Shown: piece by piece, positions 27,490-36,113 of the stretch | How positions within the stretch are numbered: the first letter of the stretch is position 1 | How the letters are laid out: every line of letters starts with the position of its first letter | NCBI GenBank assembly: GCA_947493695.1 | Contig: CANLSF010000001.1 | Span: 248,001 to 312,000, forward strand | Source of the DNA: an uncultured Kiloniellaceae bacterium | Lineage (GTDB): Bacteria; Pseudomonadota; Alphaproteobacteria; Kiloniellales; Kiloniellaceae | DNA length: 64,000 nt | Reading direction: 5' to 3' | Notes under the pieces: generated by a model | Database searches by the model: none | The model's input: only the letters and a program-made list of their open reading frames with translations | What the model was told of the DNA's origin: nothing | Translations under genes and position numbers: made by a program

Positions 27490-28377
27490 ATGGCAGACAC
27501 CAGCAACCTCCATGGCAACGACCTTCCCGGTGCTGAACACCCGATTGCGGAAGCCTGGCGTATGTTCCGCCGCAATTACGCCGCCATGTTCGGCCTGCTG
27601 CTGCTGTCAGTTCTGGTGGTGGTCACGCTGATTGGTCCCCTGGTCTACAACGTCGATCCCTTCGAAATCGTCTGGGCACCGCTGACGCCGCCAGGGGAAG
27701 AAGCGACGGCGCCACTTGGTACCGATTACCTTGGCCGGGATATTCTCGCCGGCTTGATTCATGGCGGCATCGCCACGCTTGCGGTTGGTCTGGCGGCAGC
27801 CCTGATCACTGTAACGATCGGCCTGACGGTCGGTGCGCTGGCCGGGTTCTACCTCGGGGTCGTCGACGATATCCTGATGCGTTTCACCGAGTTCTTTCAG
27901 GTCCTGCCCGCCCTGATGTTCGCCATGGTGCTGGTCACCCTTTTCTCCTCGTCGCTGGTCGTGGTCGCCATCGCCATAGGCGTGGTCAGCTGGCCGCCGA
28001 CGGCGCGACTGGCTCGCGCGGAGTTCTTGCGTATCCGCAATCTCGAATACGTCGCGGCGGCCCGCTCGGTCGGCGCAAAGAACCGTCGGATTATCTGGCG
28101 GGTTATCCTGCCCAACGCCCTGCCGCCCCTGATCGTCTCGGCCACCCTGACCATCGGAACCGCCATTCTCTTCGAGGCCGGGTTGAGCTTCCTCGGCCTG
28201 AGCGATCCCAACACCTACAGCTGGGGCTACATGATTGGCTCAGGCCGTGACAACATTCTGGATGCCTGGTGGGCGGTGACGCTGCCCGGCGGCATGATCT
28301 TCATCACCGTCCTGGCAGTCAGTCTGATCGGCGATGGCCTGAACGATGCCTTTAACCCGAAACTGCGCGAACGATGA
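27490..28377 (+). CDS. Peptide-type ABC transporter permease, DppC-like
   Basis: A 295-aa second permease. The DppC hallmark LGTDYLGRDILAGLIHGGIATLAVG follows the first periplasmic loop. The coupling loop is YVAAARSVGAKNRRIIWRVILPNALPPLIV, and the protein ends [18 protein letters not shown]. Its stop overlaps the DppD-like ATG by 4 nt. It should heterodimerise with the preceding DppB-like subunit. Confidence 0.95.
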   Translation: MADTSNLHGNDLPGAEHPIAEAWRMFRRNYAAMFGLLLLSVLVVVTLIGPLVYNVDPFEIVWAPLTPPGEEATAPLGTDYLGRDILAGLIHGGIATLAVGLAAALITVTIGLTVGALAGFYLGVVDDILMRFTEFFQVLPALMFAMVLVTLFSSSLVVVAIAIGVVSWPPTARLARAEFLRIRNLEYVAAARSVGAKNRRIIWRVILPNALPPLIVSATLTIGTAILFEAGLSFLGLSDPNTYSWGYMIGSGRDNILDAWWAVTLPGGMIFITVLAVSLIGDGLNDAFNPKLRER

Positions 28378-29384
28378 CCAGTACACCGCGGAACGAGCCA
28401 CTCCTGCGTGCCACCAACCTCTGCGTCGAATTCGAGACCCGCGACGGCACGGCCCAGGTGCTCGATGAAGTGTCGCTCGAACTGAACGCGGGTGAGACCC
28501 TGGGCATCGTCGGGGAATCAGGCTGCGGCAAGTCTATGACTGCGCTCTCCATCATGCGACTGATCCCCAGTCCTCCAGGCGAGATCACTGCGGGTGAAGT
28601 CCGCCTTGCCGGTGAAGATCTTCTGCCGCTGGACGAGCGCCGCATGCGCGACATCCGGGGCAAAGACATTTCGATGATCTTTCAGGAACCCATGACCTCG
28701 CTCAACCCGGTCTTTACCGTTGGCGAGCAGATCGCGGAGTCCCTGCGCCTGCATGAAGGAGCAAGCGAGAAAGATGCCGCAGCGCGCACGGTGGAAATAC
28801 TGAAATCCGTCGGCATCCCCGAGCCGGACATCAGGGCCAAATCCTATCCTCACCAGCTTTCCGGCGGCATGCGGCAAAGAGTCATGATCGCCATCGCCAT
28901 CGCCTGCGGACCGAAGTTGATTATCGCCGACGAGCCGACCACAGCGCTTGATGTTACGGTTCAGGCGCAGATTTTCGATCTGCTGCGCGATCTCAATCAA
29001 CGTCTGCAGACCGCAATCATCCTCATCACTCACGACATGGGCACCATCGCGGAGATGACCGACCGGGTGACCGTAATGTATGCCGGGCGGGTCGTTGAGG
29101 AAGGTCCGGTCGAGAGCATTCTCGAAGCCTCGCGCCACCCCTATACCCAGGGCCTGATTGCCTGCGTCCCGCAACTGGATCCGAACCCGAGCGCAGAGCG
29201 CCCGCCGCTGGAAGAGATCCCAGGCGTCGTTCCGGCTTTGACCCGGCTGGGCAAGGGTTGTGCCTTTGCGCCACGCTGCAAGCACGCCTTTGCGCGCTGC
29301 GACGAGGAACGCCCGGAACGCATGTCCATTGGCGAAGGTCATAGCGCGGCCTGCTGGCTGCTCGCGGAAGGCAGGGACGCATGA
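28374..29384 (+). CDS. Peptide-type ABC transporter ATP-binding protein, DppD-like
   Basis: A 336-aa ATPase with Walker [10 protein letters not shown]-loop [12 protein letters not shown], signature [12 protein letters not shown], Walker [15 protein letters not shown] and the Cys-rich oligopeptide C-terminal domain ([15 protein letters not shown]). It starts inside the permease stop (ATGA), and its own stop overlaps the next ATPase the same way. It forms the heteromeric ATPase pair with the DppF-like protein. Confidence 0.95.
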   Translation: MTSTPRNEPLLRATNLCVEFETRDGTAQVLDEVSLELNAGETLGIVGESGCGKSMTALSIMRLIPSPPGEITAGEVRLAGEDLLPLDERRMRDIRGKDISMIFQEPMTSLNPVFTVGEQIAESLRLHEGASEKDAAARTVEILKSVGIPEPDIRAKSYPHQLSGGMRQRVMIAIAIACGPKLIIADEPTTALDVTVQAQIFDLLRDLNQRLQTAIILITHDMGTIAEMTDRVTVMYAGRVVEEGPVESILEASRHPYTQGLIACVPQLDPNPSAERPPLEEIPGVVPALTRLGKGCAFAPRCKHAFARCDEERPERMSIGEGHSAACWLLAEGRDA

Positions 29385-30376
29385 TCGAAGACACCGCCGC
29401 CCGCGATCTGCTGTTGCGCATCGAAGATCTCAAGGTTCATTTCGGCAGCAAGAGCTGGATACCGGGAAAAGCCGGCAAGATTGTCCATGCAGTAGACGGC
29501 GTAAGCTTCGAAGTCGAACGCGGAAAGACCTTCGGAATTGTGGGGGAATCAGGCTCCGGCAAAACCACCACAGCGCTCGCCACGGTCCGGCTGGCGCCGA
29601 TCACAGCTGGCCGGGTCTTTCTCGATGATCTGGAAGTGAGTGCTCTTAAAGGAGAAGCCCTTCGTCTCGCCCGCAAACGCTTTCAGATTGTCTTTCAGGA
29701 TCCCTTTTCTTCGCTCAACCCACGTGTGCGCGCCGGTGAAATCGTGCGCGAACCCCTTGATCTTATGGAAATCGGCACCGAAGCGGAACGGAACGGTCTG
29801 GCACAGGAACTCTTCGCCCAGGTCGGCTTGCGGCCCGAGCAACGGGCCTTGTTCCCCCACCAGTTCTCCGGCGGCCAACGCCAGCGCATCGGTCTGGCGC
29901 GAGCCATCGCCACCCGCCCGGAGCTGGTGGTTTGCGATGAACCGGTTTCAGCGCTCGATGTCGCTATTCAGGCACAGATCCTCAACCTCTTGCGGCGTCT
30001 GCAGGAGGAGTTGGGTCTGACCTATCTCTTCATCTCGCACGATCTGGGCGTCGTGCAGTACATCTGTGACGAGATCGCGGTCATGTATCTGGGACAGATT
30101 GTTGAACAGGCGGATCGGGTTTCCCTCTTTGTCCGCCCACAACACCCCTACACCAAAGCACTGCTCTCAGCAGTCCCCTCGGCGCGCCCGGGTAAACGGG
30201 CAGCGAACAGCAGCCAGCGCATTCGACTGGAGGGCGACCCGCCCAGTCCGATCAATCTGCCAAAAGGTTGCCGTTTTGCAGGTCGCTGTCCCCTGGCCCA
30301 AGCTCGCTGTCACGAGACACCACCCGAGCTCCGCGTGATTGAAAGAGGCCACAAGGTTGCCTGCCATCTGGTCTAG
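29381..30376 (+). CDS. Peptide-type ABC transporter ATP-binding protein, DppF-like
   Basis: A 331-aa ATPase with Walker A GESGSGKTT, Q-loop IVFQDPFSSLNPR, signature FSGGQRQRIGLA (Phe in place of Leu, common in DppF/OppF), Walker B LVVCDEPVSALD and the Cys-containing C-terminal extension (GCRFAGRCPLAQARC). It completes the five-gene importer. A gene related to phenylacetate breakdown (paaY) follows 60 nt later on the same strand. Confidence 0.95.
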   Translation: MIEDTAARDLLLRIEDLKVHFGSKSWIPGKAGKIVHAVDGVSFEVERGKTFGIVGESGSGKTTTALATVRLAPITAGRVFLDDLEVSALKGEALRLARKRFQIVFQDPFSSLNPRVRAGEIVREPLDLMEIGTEAERNGLAQELFAQVGLRPEQRALFPHQFSGGQRQRIGLARAIATRPELVVCDEPVSALDVAIQAQILNLLRRLQEELGLTYLFISHDLGVVQYICDEIAVMYLGQIVEQADRVSLFVRPQHPYTKALLSAVPSARPGKRAANSSQRIRLEGDPPSPINLPKGCRFAGRCPLAQARCHETPPELRVIERGHKVACHLV

Positions 30377-30436
30377 CCGCGCCTTCACAGTTACCATGCC
30401 ACATCGTCTTTAACCGGCAGACCGAAAGAACCGCAC

Positions 30437-31036
30437 ATGGAGAGTTGTTACGAGATCGACGGCATGATTCCCGTGGTCGATCCCACTGCTTACGTCCACC
30501 CCAACGCCATCCTGATCGGCGACGTGATTGTCGGGCCACGCTGTTACGTCGGCCCGGCCGCCAGCTTGCGGGGCGACTTCGGCCGGATCGTGATGGAAGA
30601 AGGCGCAAATGTTCAGGACACCTGCGTTGTACACGGTTTTCCGGGTGTCGAAACCACGATCGGGCCCGACGGGCATATCGGACATGGGGCGGTCATTCAC
30701 GGCGCGCAGATCGGCCGCAATGTTCTCGTCGGCATGAATGCTGTGGTCATGGACCGTGCGGAAATCGGCGAATCCTCAATCATCGCCGCGACGGCTTTCG
30801 TGCCTGAAGGCAAAAAGATCCCGGCCCGGTCCCTTGCCGTAGGCACACCTGCCCGCGTGCTGCGCGAATTGACCGACCAGGAAATCGACTGGAAGAGCCG
30901 CGGCACGGCAGAGTATCAGCAGCTCACGGTTCGCTCCCTGGCGAGCATGAAAAAAGTGCAGCCGCTGACCGCAATCGAAGCCAATCGGCCAAGCTATGAA
31001 GACAGCAGCTATCAAACCCTCGGCCAGACCAAATAG
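30437..31036 (+). CDS. paaY: PaaY-type gamma-carbonic-anhydrase-fold thioesterase
   Basis: A 199-aa left-handed beta-helix protein with hexapeptide repeats from about residue 18 (AYVHPNAILIGDVIVGPRCYVGPAASLRGDFGRIV) and zinc-binding His positions in CVVHGF and GHIGHGAVIHGA. The C-terminal helical tail (TDQEIDWKSRGTAEYQQL) matches PaaY rather than generic gamma-carbonic anhydrases. PaaY rescues CoA from dead-end ring-1,2-dihydroxyphenylacetyl-CoA derivatives. The RBS is weak. It is separated from the main paa cluster by a phospholipase-D-like gene on the other strand and may be transcribed from the peptide-transporter promoter. Confidence 0.88.
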   Translation: MESCYEIDGMIPVVDPTAYVHPNAILIGDVIVGPRCYVGPAASLRGDFGRIVMEEGANVQDTCVVHGFPGVETTIGPDGHIGHGAVIHGAQIGRNVLVGMNAVVMDRAEIGESSIIAATAFVPEGKKIPARSLAVGTPARVLRELTDQEIDWKSRGTAEYQQLTVRSLASMKKVQPLTAIEANRPSYEDSSYQTLGQTK

Positions 31037-31047
31037 GGCTGACGCTT

Positions 31048-32103
31048 TTACGCCGGCGCGCCGTGGTCTTTAACGATGCGCTCAATCTCTTTCAGGGCAA
31101 AGCCGGCGATCTTCTTTTGCGCCTTTCGACTGGCCGCCGAGGTGGTTTGCAGATCGCCCAGAATGAAGATGTTCTCATCATTCAGGTGATTGGCCGGACC
31201 GGTGTAATTAAAGGATCCGCCGATCACCACCTGCTCGTCCAGGACCATCAGCTTGTGATGCAGTTTACCGATGCCCTTACCTTTCCAGACAGCAGATAAC
31301 TTGGCGCCCTTTTTCTTCAGGGGTTTGATCGCAGCCCATTTCTGAACACCCTGCGGGCCATCGAAAGCACCGCTGATCGGCATATTCATGTCGAGCAAGC
31401 GCAGCATGGTGTCGTCGATACCTGATGATTTCGCGAAGGTGAAGATGGCAAAGTCGATGCGCTTCTTTGCCTTCAACATCTGCTTCATAATCTCCATTTC
31501 CGGATTGTGGTCCGGAGCAAAGAGAATGCGGATCGGTACGTCTGACACGATGCGGTCCATTGGCGCGGCATCGTGACCTTCATTACGTTTCCCAAAGTGA
31601 CCCTGCTGGATCTCGGCGAACTCGCGCGCGTAAATTTTTGCGACCTTTTCATCATGAATAACCACGATGTGATTCAGGTTGCTGTGGGTGCCGGTCGGGG
31701 TGAAGTTCGTTGAGCCGGTCAGCAGTGATGTCCGATCCCGAACGATGAATTTCTGATGAAATATACTGGTATTGTAATCCGTCTTAACATCGATCCGAGA
31801 TCGCAAAATAGCGTTATGGATTTCCCGGTTCGGCTCGTGCTTGCCGCTGGCTTCCCAGGGATCATTCTGCAGCTTTGATGATTTCAGATAGTCCTGCTCC
31901 AGAACAATCTTCACCAGACACTTGCGGGCGCGAGCGCGAATGATCGCCTCGGCGATTGGCCGGCTTTCCAGCTCCTGAACCGCAATCTCCAGCCGCTTTT
32001 TCGCACCGTCGATGAAATCGACTATTACGGCTTCCAAATCATCTGGCGCACCAACGTGCTTCGGGCCTGCGTAAAATTCAACGCCACCAACTTTTACCGC
32101 CAT
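31048..32103 (-). CDS. Phospholipase-D-like (HKD) protein, cytoplasmic
   Basis: A 351-aa protein with two HKD motifs: H116-x-K118, D123, GSTN at 130-133, and H282-x-K284, D289 followed by GSFN. Both halves are complete, so one pseudo-dimeric active site is expected. There is no signal peptide or membrane segment. The family includes phosphodiesterases, nucleases and phospholipases; which applies cannot be read. ATG 32103 has a G-rich RBS about 8 nt upstream. It stands alone between paaY and paaE, convergent with paaY and upstream of nothing related, so it is probably unconnected to phenylacetate metabolism. Confidence 0.88.
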   Translation of the reverse strand: MAVKVGGVEFYAGPKHVGAPDDLEAVIVDFIDGAKKRLEIAVQELESRPIAEAIIRARARKCLVKIVLEQDYLKSSKLQNDPWEASGKHEPNREIHNAILRSRIDVKTDYNTSIFHQKFIVRDRTSLLTGSTNFTPTGTHSNLNHIVVIHDEKVAKIYAREFAEIQQGHFGKRNEGHDAAPMDRIVSDVPIRILFAPDHNPEMEIMKQMLKAKKRIDFAIFTFAKSSGIDDTMLRLLDMNMPISGAFDGPQGVQKWAAIKPLKKKGAKLSAVWKGKGIGKLHHKLMVLDEQVVIGGSFNYTGPANHLNDENIFILGDLQTTSAASRKAQKKIAGFALKEIERIVKDHGAPA

Positions 32104-32237
32104 TAAACCGCCCCCAAAAAATTTACACTAAAGGTAATGGGAACAAGATAAGCGCTCGCGCAAAAATAGACGAGTTAAAGTTCAGAGGCGCGGTTCAAGC
32201 GATTTTTCAAGTGGCATGGCGTTCGACGCCCGCCAGC

Positions 32238-33317
32238 TCAAACTTCGTCGAAATCGAGCACCAGCTTCTCGGTCAAAGGGCGTGCCTGGCAAGCAAGGAT
32301 AAATCCGGCTTCCTGCTCCCAGGGTTCAAGGGAATAATTGGTCCCCATCTCCGCTTCGCCCTCGACCACTTTGCAACGGCAGGTGCAACACATTCCGCCC
32401 TTACAGGAGTATGGTAGTTCCAGACCCTGACGGGCCGCAGCCGCGACAACATTCTCGTCGCCCTCAAGCATATTGATGCTGCGGCGCGCGCCATCGAGGA
32501 CGGTCTCGATCCGCGCACCCTGTTTCACGGTTTCCTTCGCCCGCTGGGAAGCTTCACGTGGTGGCGCTCCGTCGGCCGGCACAAACATCTCGGCGCGGAC
32601 TTTCTCCGGAGCGACCTTCAAATCTCCGAGGGCCGACCTGGCCTGCTCGATCATGTCGCCAGGACCGCAGAGGAAGAAAGCATCCACATCCGCCGGATCG
32701 AACAGGCCGGCCTGCGCCAGATCCCGGATGCGTCCGGCATCCAGGCGTCCATGCAGCAGATCGACATCCTGCGCTTCACGGCTCAAGACATGGATCAAGC
32801 GGAAGCGCTCGAGAAATCGGTCCTTGAGATCCTCAAGCGCTGTTCGAAAGATGATCGAGTCCGTTGTGCGGTTGCCATAAAAGAAGGTGAACTCGCTTTG
32901 CGGTTCACGCTCCAGCAGGCTTTTTGCAATTGCCAGCATGGGGGTCACGCCACTGCCCGCAGCGAAGGCCACGTAGTTGCCTGTTGCGTCTTCATGAGGT
33001 TCGGCCAGGAAGCGTCCTTCAGGCGTCATGACGTCGAGCGTCATACCTGCAGTCAGGTTGTCGTTGGCAAAGCTTGAGAAAGCCCCGCCCTCGACCTTTT
33101 TCACTGCCACCCGCAGTTCCCCGTCATCCAGGCCCGAACAGATCGAGTAGGAACGCCGCGTGTCTTCGCCATCAACGTCCGTGCGCAGCGTGAGATACTG
33201 CCCCGGCGTATAGCGGTAGGCCTCGCGAAGCTCCTCGGGAACTGCGAAGGAAATCGACACCGCATCCGCCGTCTCACGGCGCACATCGGCAATGGTCAAA
33301 GAATGAAACTTGGCCAT
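32238..33317 (-). CDS. paaE: Phenylacetyl-CoA epoxidase reductase subunit PaaE
   Basis: A 359-aa NAD(P)H:ferredoxin-type reductase. It has an FAD domain with RRSYSICS, an NAD-binding GSGVTPMLAIAKSLL, and a C-terminal plant-type 2Fe-2S domain with Cys-x4-Cys-x2-Cys in SCKGGMCCTC and the fourth Cys in LACQARPL. It feeds electrons to the di-iron oxygenase PaaA. ATG 33317 is used; a GTG two codons earlier would overlap the RBS (GAGGG). It is the last gene of the paaABCDE block, 18 nt after paaD. Confidence 0.95.
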   Translation of the reverse strand: MAKFHSLTIADVRRETADAVSISFAVPEELREAYRYTPGQYLTLRTDVDGEDTRRSYSICSGLDDGELRVAVKKVEGGAFSSFANDNLTAGMTLDVMTPEGRFLAEPHEDATGNYVAFAAGSGVTPMLAIAKSLLEREPQSEFTFFYGNRTTDSIIFRTALEDLKDRFLERFRLIHVLSREAQDVDLLHGRLDAGRIRDLAQAGLFDPADVDAFFLCGPGDMIEQARSALGDLKVAPEKVRAEMFVPADGAPPREASQRAKETVKQGARIETVLDGARRSINMLEGDENVVAAAARQGLELPYSCKGGMCCTCRCKVVEGEAEMGTNYSLEPWEQEAGFILACQARPLTEKLVLDFDEV

Positions 33318-33335
33318 GGCCACCCTCTTATAGAC

Positions 33336-33848
33336 TTACAAACACTTGAAATAATCGAAGGGTTCGGCGCAGGCGCGACAACGGTAAAGCGCCTTGCAGG
33401 AAGTCGAACCGAACTCACTCACCCGCTCGGTATTGGACGAACCGCATTGTGGGCAATCCACCGAGTCTTTTCCAAACAGCGCCTGCCGCGAGCTCGAGGC
33501 CCGCACCGGCGGCGCAATGCCGTAATCCCGAAGCTTTTCACGGCCCGCGTCCGACAGCCAATCCGTCGTCCAGGCCGGCGAGAGTACCGTCTCGACCCTG
33601 ACATCATCGAAACCCGCGTCACGCATTGCACCGAGAATATCAGCCTCCATGACAAGCATTGCGGGACACCCGGAATAGGTCGGCGTGATCGTTATCACTG
33701 CCTCACCGGTTTCCGCCACCTGCACATCACGCAGAACACCCAGATCCGCGATGGTCAGAACCGGAATCTCGGGATCGCAAACAGTCGCAGCCGCTTTCCA
33801 CGCCTTGGCGTTTTTCGTTAGTGCAGGCGAAGGTGCGGCTGAGACCAT
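33336..33848 (-). CDS. paaD: PaaD, Fe-S assembly factor of phenylacetyl-CoA epoxidase
   Basis: A 170-aa protein with a MIP18/DUF59 domain (DPEIPVLTIADLGVLRDV, then the conserved Cys of TYSGCPAM) and a C-terminal zinc ribbon with paired Cys (CPQCGSSNT and YRCRACAEPF). PaaD is needed for maturation of the epoxidase complex rather than catalysis. It starts 7 nt after the paaC stop. Confidence 0.95.
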   Translation of the reverse strand: MVSAAPSPALTKNAKAWKAAATVCDPEIPVLTIADLGVLRDVQVAETGEAVITITPTYSGCPAMLVMEADILGAMRDAGFDDVRVETVLSPAWTTDWLSDAGREKLRDYGIAPPVRASSSRQALFGKDSVDCPQCGSSNTERVSEFGSTSCKALYRCRACAEPFDYFKCL

Positions 33849-33855
33849 TCTTCCG

Positions 33856-34608
33856 TTACCAGCTCAAGCCGGGATAGGTGCGTTGCATATACTGCAGTTC
33901 GCTCAGGATGTGCCCCAGGTGCTCACTGTGCTGTCCGGTCCGTCCACCGGATTGCGACCAGCTGTCCGCCGGCCGTGTCAGGCTTGCGCGCTCCAGAACC
34001 GCATTCACGGTGGCATCCCATTCCGGCTTCAGAGCGGCGGCGTCGACGCCGATCCCGCTTTGCTGCACCTCCAGGGCGACTTCATCCATCTCGAAGAGTT
34101 CGCTGGCGTAGCCCCAGAGTTCCTCAAGCGCGTCCTGAGTCCGCCGGTGACTTTCCGCGGTGCCGTCACCCAGCCGGATCACCCATTCCGAAGAATGGCG
34201 AAGATGATACTCGACTTCCTTCAGAGACTTTGCGGCAATCGCAGACAAGGTCTCGTCGCTCGAAGCCGCCATCGCACTCCAGAAAGGCACCATGAAGGCG
34301 GCATGAAAGAACTGCCGCACGATCGTGACCGCAAAGTCGCCATTCGGCTGCTCCACTAGCAGGGCATTGAGGTACTCCCGCTCCGGGCGCAGGAAGGCGA
34401 GCTCGTCTTCTCCCCGGCCTTTGCCCTCGATTTCCCCTGCATAGGTGAAGAGCGAGCGCGCCTGCCCCAGAAGATCCAGCCCGATATTGGCCAGCGCCAG
34501 CTCTTCTTCGAGGGTGGGGGCATGACCGCACCATTCGCCAAGCCGCTGCCCCAGGATCAACTGATCGTCGGCCAGGCGCAGGACGTATTTGAACTTCGCG
34601 TCCGGCAT
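33856..34608 (-). CDS. paaC: Phenylacetyl-CoA epoxidase structural subunit PaaC
   Basis: A 250-aa ferritin-like helical protein that forms the stable PaaA-PaaC heterodimer core. Recognisable segments are YVLRLADDQLILGQRLGEWCGHAPTLEEELALANIGLDLLGQAR and the EVEYHLRHSSEWVIRLGDGT helix. The ATG shares one base with the paaB stop (TAATG), so the subunits are translationally coupled. Confidence 0.95.
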   Translation of the reverse strand: MPDAKFKYVLRLADDQLILGQRLGEWCGHAPTLEEELALANIGLDLLGQARSLFTYAGEIEGKGRGEDELAFLRPEREYLNALLVEQPNGDFAVTIVRQFFHAAFMVPFWSAMAASSDETLSAIAAKSLKEVEYHLRHSSEWVIRLGDGTAESHRRTQDALEELWGYASELFEMDEVALEVQQSGIGVDAAALKPEWDATVNAVLERASLTRPADSWSQSGGRTGQHSEHLGHILSELQYMQRTYPGLSW

Positions 34609-34895
34609 TACATATGCCCCACGTCTTCGGGAATGTCATAGAAGGTCGGATGGCGATAGATTTTCGATCCGGTGGGTTCGAACATCACTTCCTTCTCGCT
34701 CGGGTCCGACGCCACGATATCGCTGGAGCGCACGACCCAGACCGACTGGCCTTCGCCGCGCCGGGTGTAGACATCGCGGGCCGCCTGCAGCGCCATTTCC
34801 GAATCAACCGCGTGCAGCGAACCGACATGCTTGTGGCTCAAGCCATTACGCGCACGGATGAAAACTTCCCAAAGCGGCGTGTTCTTTTCAGTCAT
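34608..34895 (-). CDS. paaB: Phenylacetyl-CoA epoxidase subunit PaaB
   Basis: A 95-aa small subunit with LWEVFIRARNGLSHKHVGSLHAVDSEMALQAARDVYTRRGEGQSVWVV, the full PaaB signature. PaaB bridges PaaAC heterodimers in the multicomponent monooxygenase. It starts 24 nt after paaA. Confidence 0.95.
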   Translation of the reverse strand: MTEKNTPLWEVFIRARNGLSHKHVGSLHAVDSEMALQAARDVYTRRGEGQSVWVVRSSDIVASDPSEKEVMFEPTGSKIYRHPTFYDIPEDVGHM

Positions 34896-34919
34896 CGAAT
34901 TCTCTCTTCAAACTTGAGT

Positions 34920-35909
34920 CTACTCGGCGGCTACAGCCGTTTCGCGTGCGGCGGCTTTGTCCGCATAAGCCAGCGCCGCTTCGCGGACCCAGGCGTTATC
35001 GTCATGGGCCTTGCGGCGGGCCTTCATGCGGTCACGGTTGCAGATCCCGTCGCCTTTGACCACGCGCCAGAACTCGTCCCAGTCGATTTCACCGTGATCG
35101 TAGCCGCCCTTTTCCTCGTTCCACTTCATATCGGGATCGGGCATGGTCAGGCCCAGGAATTCGGCCTGGGGCACGGTCGCGTCGATAAACTTCTGGCGCA
35201 GCTCATCGTTGGTGAAGCGCTTGATCTTCCAGGCCATGGACTGGTCGGAATGGGTCGAATCCGCATCATGCGGCCCGAACATCATCAGCGACGGCCACCA
35301 CCAGCGGTTCAGCGCATCCTGCGCCATGGCCTTCTGTTCCTCGCTGCCCCGGCTCAAGGTCAGCATGATTTCGTAGCCCTGGCGCTGATGGAAGCTCTCT
35401 TCCTTACAAACCCGGATCATGGCGCGTGCATAAGGCCCGAAGGAACAGCGGCAGAGCGGGATCTGGTTCATAATCGCTGCGCCATCAACCAGCCAGCCGA
35501 TGGTGCCGATATCCGCCCAGGTGATAGCCGGATAATTGAAGATCGAGGAGTACTTGGCCTTGCCGCTCAACAGCTGGTCAACCAGTTCTTCCCGGCTGAC
35601 CCCAAGGGTCTCGGCGGCGGAATAAAGGTAGAGCCCGTGCCCGCCCTCGTCCTGAACCTTGGCCAACAGCGCAGCCTTACGACGCAAAGTTGGTGCCCGC
35701 GTGATCCAGTTGCCTTCCGGCAACATACCGACGATTTCGGAATGTGCATGCTGGGCGATCTGACGCACCAGAGTCTTGCGGTAACCGGCGGGCATGGGAT
35801 CGTTTGGTTCGATCTTCAGTTCCGCATCGATCCGTGCCTGGAAGGCCTCAAGAAACGCCGCATCTTCATGCGTCGCGCCATCGGCACCGATAAGCCCCTG
35901 AGAATACAT
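34920..35909 (-). CDS. paaA: Phenylacetyl-CoA 1,2-epoxidase catalytic subunit PaaA
   Basis: A 329-aa di-iron oxygenase subunit. The iron-ligand helices contain [17 protein letters not shown] and [18 protein letters not shown], and [27 protein letters not shown] is almost invariant in PaaA. It epoxidises the ring of phenylacetyl-CoA. I use ATG 35909 (MYSQGLIG), with GAGGTGA 4-5 nt upstream, rather than a longer frame from 36020 whose first 37 residues do not look like PaaA. It heads the paaABCDE block, with its own promoter and operator at 36055-36109. Confidence 0.95.
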   Translation of the reverse strand: MYSQGLIGADGATHEDAAFLEAFQARIDAELKIEPNDPMPAGYRKTLVRQIAQHAHSEIVGMLPEGNWITRAPTLRRKAALLAKVQDEGGHGLYLYSAAETLGVSREELVDQLLSGKAKYSSIFNYPAITWADIGTIGWLVDGAAIMNQIPLCRCSFGPYARAMIRVCKEESFHQRQGYEIMLTLSRGSEEQKAMAQDALNRWWWPSLMMFGPHDADSTHSDQSMAWKIKRFTNDELRQKFIDATVPQAEFLGLTMPDPDMKWNEEKGGYDHGEIDWDEFWRVVKGDGICNRDRMKARRKAHDDNAWVREAALAYADKAAARETAVAAE

Positions 35910-36054
35910 TGCATCACCTCTATAGCGGATCGCGTTTTTCTTGACACACAGCGTCTCAAAATTGCGTTCGAAATCAGCACCTTGCTCTTGCCAATTAAGA
36001 GGCAGAGAATTTTGAGCCACCTTAAACGCAACCTGCTCTCACACTGCAGTCTCA

Positions 36055-36109
36055 GCACAATATGTTACAAATATGATTTTATCAATATATTTTTCGTAAC
36101 ATATTGTGC
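36055..36109 (-). promoter_or_regulatory. paaA promoter bracketed by a perfect 14-bp inverted repeat (candidate PaaX operator)
   Basis: GCACAATATGTTAC at 36055-36068 and its exact reverse complement GTAACATATTGTGC at 36096-36109 lie 41 bp apart centre to centre, close to four helical turns. On the minus strand TTGATA (36085-36080) and TATTGT (36062-36057) with a 17-bp spacer form a good promoter. The downstream arm covers the -10 box and the upstream arm lies beyond the -35. The site sits directly after paaX and 146 nt before the paaA ATG. PaaX, released by phenylacetyl-CoA, is the natural ligand; this is inference. Confidence 0.75.
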
Positions 36110-36113
36110 AAAG

